The notes beneath the pieces were generated by a model. The model searched no databases and was not told the DNA's origin. It worked only from the letters and a program-made list of their open reading frames with translations. DNA of 31,938 nucleotides from a virus. Location of the stretch: positions 1 through 31,938 of the IMG/VR virus record IMGVR_UViG_3300021961_000374. One strand, written 5' to 3'. Positions 29,303 to 31,938 of this stretch are shown here, piece by piece (positions within the stretch are counted from its first letter, which is position 1; each line of letters starts with the position of its first letter). Made by a program: the position numbers and the translations under genes.

Positions 29303-30198
29303 TGGCAGATAGAAGATTTTTAGGTATTAATAAGTTACCAACTGGTGCTGATGCTACTGGTGTCTGGACTGTTAAAGAAGCTTATTATGCTTCTTTGGAT
29401 TCCCAGTGGCCTGGGCCTGTGCCAGATCCTGTTTATTATTTAGTTGTTGCTGGTGGCGCTGGAGGCAGCTCGGCTTATGGCGGTGGTGGTGGTGCTGGTG
29501 GGTATAGGTCTGCTTGGAATGGTGAAACTTCTGGTGGTGGTGCTGGCGCTGAAACAGGCTTTACTCCTATATCTCAAGTCTCTTATACTGTCACAGTAGG
29601 TGGTGGCGGTGGTTTGAACTCTAATGGTTCGCCTAGCACTTTTGCTACAGTTACTTCTACTGGTGGCGGTAGAGGCGGAAACAACAGCCCTACATCAAAT
29701 AACGGTGCTAGTGGTGGCTCTGGCGGTGGTGGTTCTGCTGGTTCTGGACCAATTGGTGGTTCGTCTGGTGGTTCTGGAACTTCTGGTCAGGGTTATGCTG
29801 GTGGGCCTGCTGCTCCTAATGGCGGGCCTGGTCGTTGTCCTTCTGGCGGTGGCGGGGGTGCTGCTAGTGCAGGAGAGACAGGAACTTGTTACAGTCCAAA
29901 TACGAGTCAAGGTGGTAATGAGAGGGCTTCTACAATAGCTGGAGCAAGCCAGTCCCGTGCCCGTGGCGGTGATGGACAAGGTGTTCCTACTGGTGATGCA
30001 CGGTCTCCGCTTGGTGCAAATTCTGGTAGTGGGGGCAGGTCTTCAACGGCAATAGATTCTGGTGACTCCGGTGTTGTTATTTTAAGATTTGCGGGGCCAG
30101 ACCCTACAATTAGCGTTGGTCTAACGTATGTTAGGACAACTAGTGGGGCAGATACAATTTACACTTTTACAAATGGGTCTGGAACGGTGACTTGGTAA
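29302..30198 (+). CDS. Glycine-rich tail adhesin, copy 4
   Basis: 298 residues. A 45-residue N terminus (MADRRFLGINKLPTGADATG) precedes VYYLVVAGGAGGSSAYGGGG, YTVTVGGGGG, long Gly runs and the C-terminal GVVILRFAGPDPTISVGLTY to GSGTVTW module. The N terminus differs from copies 2 and 3 and may set where it docks. It is coupled to both neighbours by TAATG overlaps. Confidence 0.78.
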   Translation: MADRRFLGINKLPTGADATGVWTVKEAYYASLDSQWPGPVPDPVYYLVVAGGAGGSSAYGGGGGAGGYRSAWNGETSGGGAGAETGFTPISQVSYTVTVGGGGGLNSNGSPSTFATVTSTGGGRGGNNSPTSNNGASGGSGGGGSAGSGPIGGSSGGSGTSGQGYAGGPAAPNGGPGRCPSGGGGGAASAGETGTCYSPNTSQGGNERASTIAGASQSRARGGDGQGVPTGDARSPLGANSGSGGRSSTAIDSGDSGVVILRFAGPDPTISVGLTYVRTTSGADTIYTFTNGSGTVTW

Positions 30199-30602
30199 TG
30201 GCACATTATGCATTTATTGATGAAAACAATATAGTTTTTGAAGTTATCACTGGTCGTGATGAAGATGAAGTCGTTGATGGTATTTCTGATTGGGAAACTT
30301 ATTATGGCGAGTTGAGAGGTGCATTATGCAAGAGAACTTCTTACAACACTAGGGCTGGTGTCCATAAATATGGGGGCACTCCGTTTAGACTTAATTATGG
30401 TTCGATAGGTTGCGTGTATGATCCTGATCGTGATGTTTTCATTGAGAATCCGCCGGAGGGGTATCGGTCTTGGGTTTTGAATGAAGAGTTAGGTATTTAC
30501 GAGGCACCTTTTCCCGCACCAGATGATTCGGGTGATTGGATTTGGGATGAAGACAGTCTTCAATGGTATCACAAGTCCGAGTGGCTGAATTTTGACGAGT
30601 AA
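30198..30602 (+). CDS. MAHYAF-type adhesin-cassette protein
   Basis: 134 residues starting MAHYAFIDENNIVFEVITGR. The family, seen in cyanophage and other marine phages, has CKRTSYNTRAGVHKYGGTPF, a Tyr/Asp-rich centre and a Trp-rich end (SWVLNEELGIYEAPFPAPDD, then WIWDEDSLQWYHKSEW). The ATG, rather than a TTG two codons upstream, overlaps the previous stop. Its N terminus recurs at 31870, and the hybrid at 21011 shares its end. It precedes the oxygenase pair at 30631. Role unknown; perhaps a fibre part and substrate for those enzymes. Confidence 0.72.
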   Translation: MAHYAFIDENNIVFEVITGRDEDEVVDGISDWETYYGELRGALCKRTSYNTRAGVHKYGGTPFRLNYGSIGCVYDPDRDVFIENPPEGYRSWVLNEELGIYEAPFPAPDDSGDWIWDEDSLQWYHKSEWLNFDE

Positions 30603-30614
30603 GTTCATTTTTTT

Positions 30615-30624
30615 GTGATACAAT
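30615..30624 (+). promoter_or_regulatory. Extended -10 promoter GTGATACAAT, leaderless
   Basis: TGA precedes TACAAT (30619-30624). Six bases (GACGGC) separate it from the ATG at 30631. The layout and the ACGGC just before ATG match the thyX start on the other strand. Confidence 0.6.
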
Positions 30625-30630
30625 GACGGC

Positions 30631-31215
30631 ATGTCAGATATTACAATCGTAAAGAATTTATTGGACGACGAAGACTTTTCGCTGCTGCAATCTTTTGTTT
30701 TAGATTCTTTGCGTCATATTGGAGAATATGACGCTCAGTTCAATAGAAGTTCTGTTCATGAGTCGCCAGCTCTTTTTGATTTGCATAAAAGGCTTACTCC
30801 TTTTGCTTCTGACCTTTTTGGTATAAATCTAAAACCTTCATATAACTATGTATCAAGCTATTATGATGGTGGCCGGTGCCCTCTCCACTTTGACAGGGAC
30901 CAATGTTTTAGAACTATAGATCTTTTAATCTATCAGGAAAGCAATGAGCCTTGGTCTCTTATGATATCTGATGCTTGGAAAAAAGAAGACTGGGATAAGT
31001 TTAGAAGTAATATTGATATTGATTCTGTTGACAATAAGTTACTAGATCTTTCTGATGTCGATGCTAATTGGAACGAGGTCTTGCTTTATCCTAACGATGC
31101 CGCTTGCTATTCTGGTACTGATTCATGGCATTATAGACCAGAGCCTTCTGTTGGAAGGGCAGATTTGATTTTCTTTCATTTTGTAGAGGAGGATTTTGAT
31201 GGTCAACTTAGCTGA
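30631..31215 (+). CDS. 2-oxoglutarate/Fe(II) oxygenase-like protein, copy A2
   Basis: 194 residues, paralogue of 21448-22044. HxD is H86-F-D88 (RCPLHFDRDQCFRTIDLLIY), presumed distal His is H167 (DSWHYRPEPS), and the end is FFHFVEEDFDGQL. It has a leaderless promoter rather than a coupled start. It overlaps the next gene by 20 bases, exactly as copy A1 overlaps B1. Confidence 0.76.
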   Translation: MSDITIVKNLLDDEDFSLLQSFVLDSLRHIGEYDAQFNRSSVHESPALFDLHKRLTPFASDLFGINLKPSYNYVSSYYDGGRCPLHFDRDQCFRTIDLLIYQESNEPWSLMISDAWKKEDWDKFRSNIDIDSVDNKLLDLSDVDANWNEVLLYPNDAACYSGTDSWHYRPEPSVGRADLIFFHFVEEDFDGQLS

Positions 31216-31825
31216 TAGTCCACGTTTAAAAGTTAATTTAGATCAAGAATTTGAGCGTGGAGGCGGTGGTTGGGATTTTGTTCGAGACCGTTTAGATAAT
31301 TGGTCTTGGATGGAGGCATTTAGTCCAGAAGAATGTGAAAGCATTGTTCGCATCGGTAAAAGCTATAATCTTAGAGCTGGTGAGACTTATGGAAAACATG
31401 ATAAGCGTAGAAATTCAAATGTTTGTTTTCTTAAACCTACTGATAGGACGGACTGGATATTTTATAGACTGACGGAGGTTGCATTGGAGTTGAATCAAAA
31501 CTACTTTCAGTTTGATATAACAGGATTTTCTGAAGGCTTTCAGTTTACAGAGTACATTGCTCCTGCTGGTAATTATGGATGGCACGCGGATGGATCACCA
31601 GGGAATACTGTTAGAAAACTTACTATGGTTGTGCAGCTATCTAATCCAAATGACTATGAAGGTGGCGATCTGCAATTGAATCCGGCTGGCGATGAGCATA
31701 CTATTCAAAAAAAGCAAGGGTTGGTGACAATGTTCCCAAGTCATACGCTTCACCAAGTCACACCTGTAACTTCTGGGGTTCGACACTCTTTAGTTATATG
31801 GGTTGCCGGACCCAGATTTAAGTAA
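31196..31825 (+). CDS. 2-oxoglutarate/Fe(II) oxygenase, PKHD-hydroxylase type, copy B2
   Basis: 209 residues, paralogue of 22025-22669. Core residues: H130-A-D132 (WHADGS), H186 (LHQVTPV) and R196 (GVRHSLV), with the central VRKLTMVVQLSNPNDYEGGD. All residues needed for iron and 2-oxoglutarate binding are retained, so it is probably active. N-terminal 35 residues differ from the other copy. Confidence 0.88.
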   Translation: MMVNLADSPRLKVNLDQEFERGGGGWDFVRDRLDNWSWMEAFSPEECESIVRIGKSYNLRAGETYGKHDKRRNSNVCFLKPTDRTDWIFYRLTEVALELNQNYFQFDITGFSEGFQFTEYIAPAGNYGWHADGSPGNTVRKLTMVVQLSNPNDYEGGDLQLNPAGDEHTIQKKQGLVTMFPSHTLHQVTPVTSGVRHSLVIWVAGPRFK

Positions 31826-31842
31826 GTAAATTGATTTTAATC

Positions 31843-31851
31843 TGGTATCAT
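31843..31851 (+). promoter_or_regulatory. Extended -10 promoter TGGTATCAT and alternative TTGATT-16-TATAAT
   Basis: TGG precedes TATCAT (31846-31851). An alternative is TTGATT (31831-31836) with TATAAT at 31853-31858. The leader to the ATG at 31870 contains GAGG. The stretch TAATTAGAGGTAGATATGG is close to that before 24346. Confidence 0.5.
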
Positions 31852-31869
31852 GTATAATTAGAGGTAGAT

Positions 31870-31938
31870 ATGGCACACTACGCTTTTTTAGATGAAAACA
31901 ATATTGTGACCGAAGTTATTGTCGGTCGTGATGAAGAT
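31870..31938 (+). CDS. MAHYAF-type adhesin-cassette protein, truncated by window edge
   Basis: The visible 23 codons read MAHYAFLDENNIVTEVIVGR plus DED, nearly identical to the start of the protein at 30198-30602. GAGG lies six bases before the ATG. The gene runs off the right edge, so completeness cannot be judged. It shows that the repeated cassette continues beyond the window. Confidence 0.85.
   Translation, partial: MAHYAFLDENNIVTEVIVGRDED

Overview
The window is a mosaic stretch of a tailed-phage (Caudoviricetes) genome, or a prophage or metagenomic phage contig, with one tRNA and about 50 protein genes. The most likely setting is an aquatic phage. It carries a monomeric B12-dependent ribonucleotide reductase, ThyX, families common in marine and freshwater phages, and an adhesin region with 2-oxoglutarate/Fe(II) oxygenases and a flavin-dependent halogenase. 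The host cannot be fixed from sequence. Recurrent extended -10 promoters that put the start codon at or next to the predicted transcription start (leaderless mRNAs) fit an actinobacterial host but do not prove it.

Left end (1-836): a GC-rich block with strong inverted repeats and one minus-strand gene behind a canonical TTGACA promoter. Its base composition differs sharply from the rest.

Minus-strand block (837-7029): read leftward from a divergent promoter region near 7030-7196. It holds thyX, small acidic and zinc-ribbon proteins, a 362-residue Cys-rich protein, a small membrane protein (holin candidate), a winged-helix protein, a coiled-coil protein, a MazG-like Nmad1/DUF1599 protein, a beta-class DNA methyltransferase and a dCMP-deaminase-like enzyme. 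The theme is dTMP supply and DNA modification.

Plus-strand early part (7197-10725): a leaderless small gene, a GT-B glycosyltransferase, class II ribonucleotide reductase, a 59-residue CxxC protein whose stop codon lies inside tRNA-Asn(GUU), and a terminator.

Plus-strand structural part (10773-19738): pre-portal protein, portal, small structural proteins, a head protease fused to a scaffold, major capsid protein followed by a strong terminator, an Ala/Lys-rich protein and a string of small beta-rich virion proteins.

Adhesin and enzyme region (19740-31938): four glycine-rich adhesin paralogues and several shuffled small domains. Among them sit five oxygenase genes (a two-gene pair present twice, plus one single gene) and a tryptophan-halogenase-like gene. 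The window ends inside another copy of a repeated cassette gene. Terminase, tail tape measure, lysin, DNA polymerase and integrase are not seen here, so the genome continues beyond the window. The genes suggest a phage that boosts deoxynucleotide synthesis, may mark its own DNA, and invests heavily in variable, possibly enzymatically modified, receptor-binding proteins.
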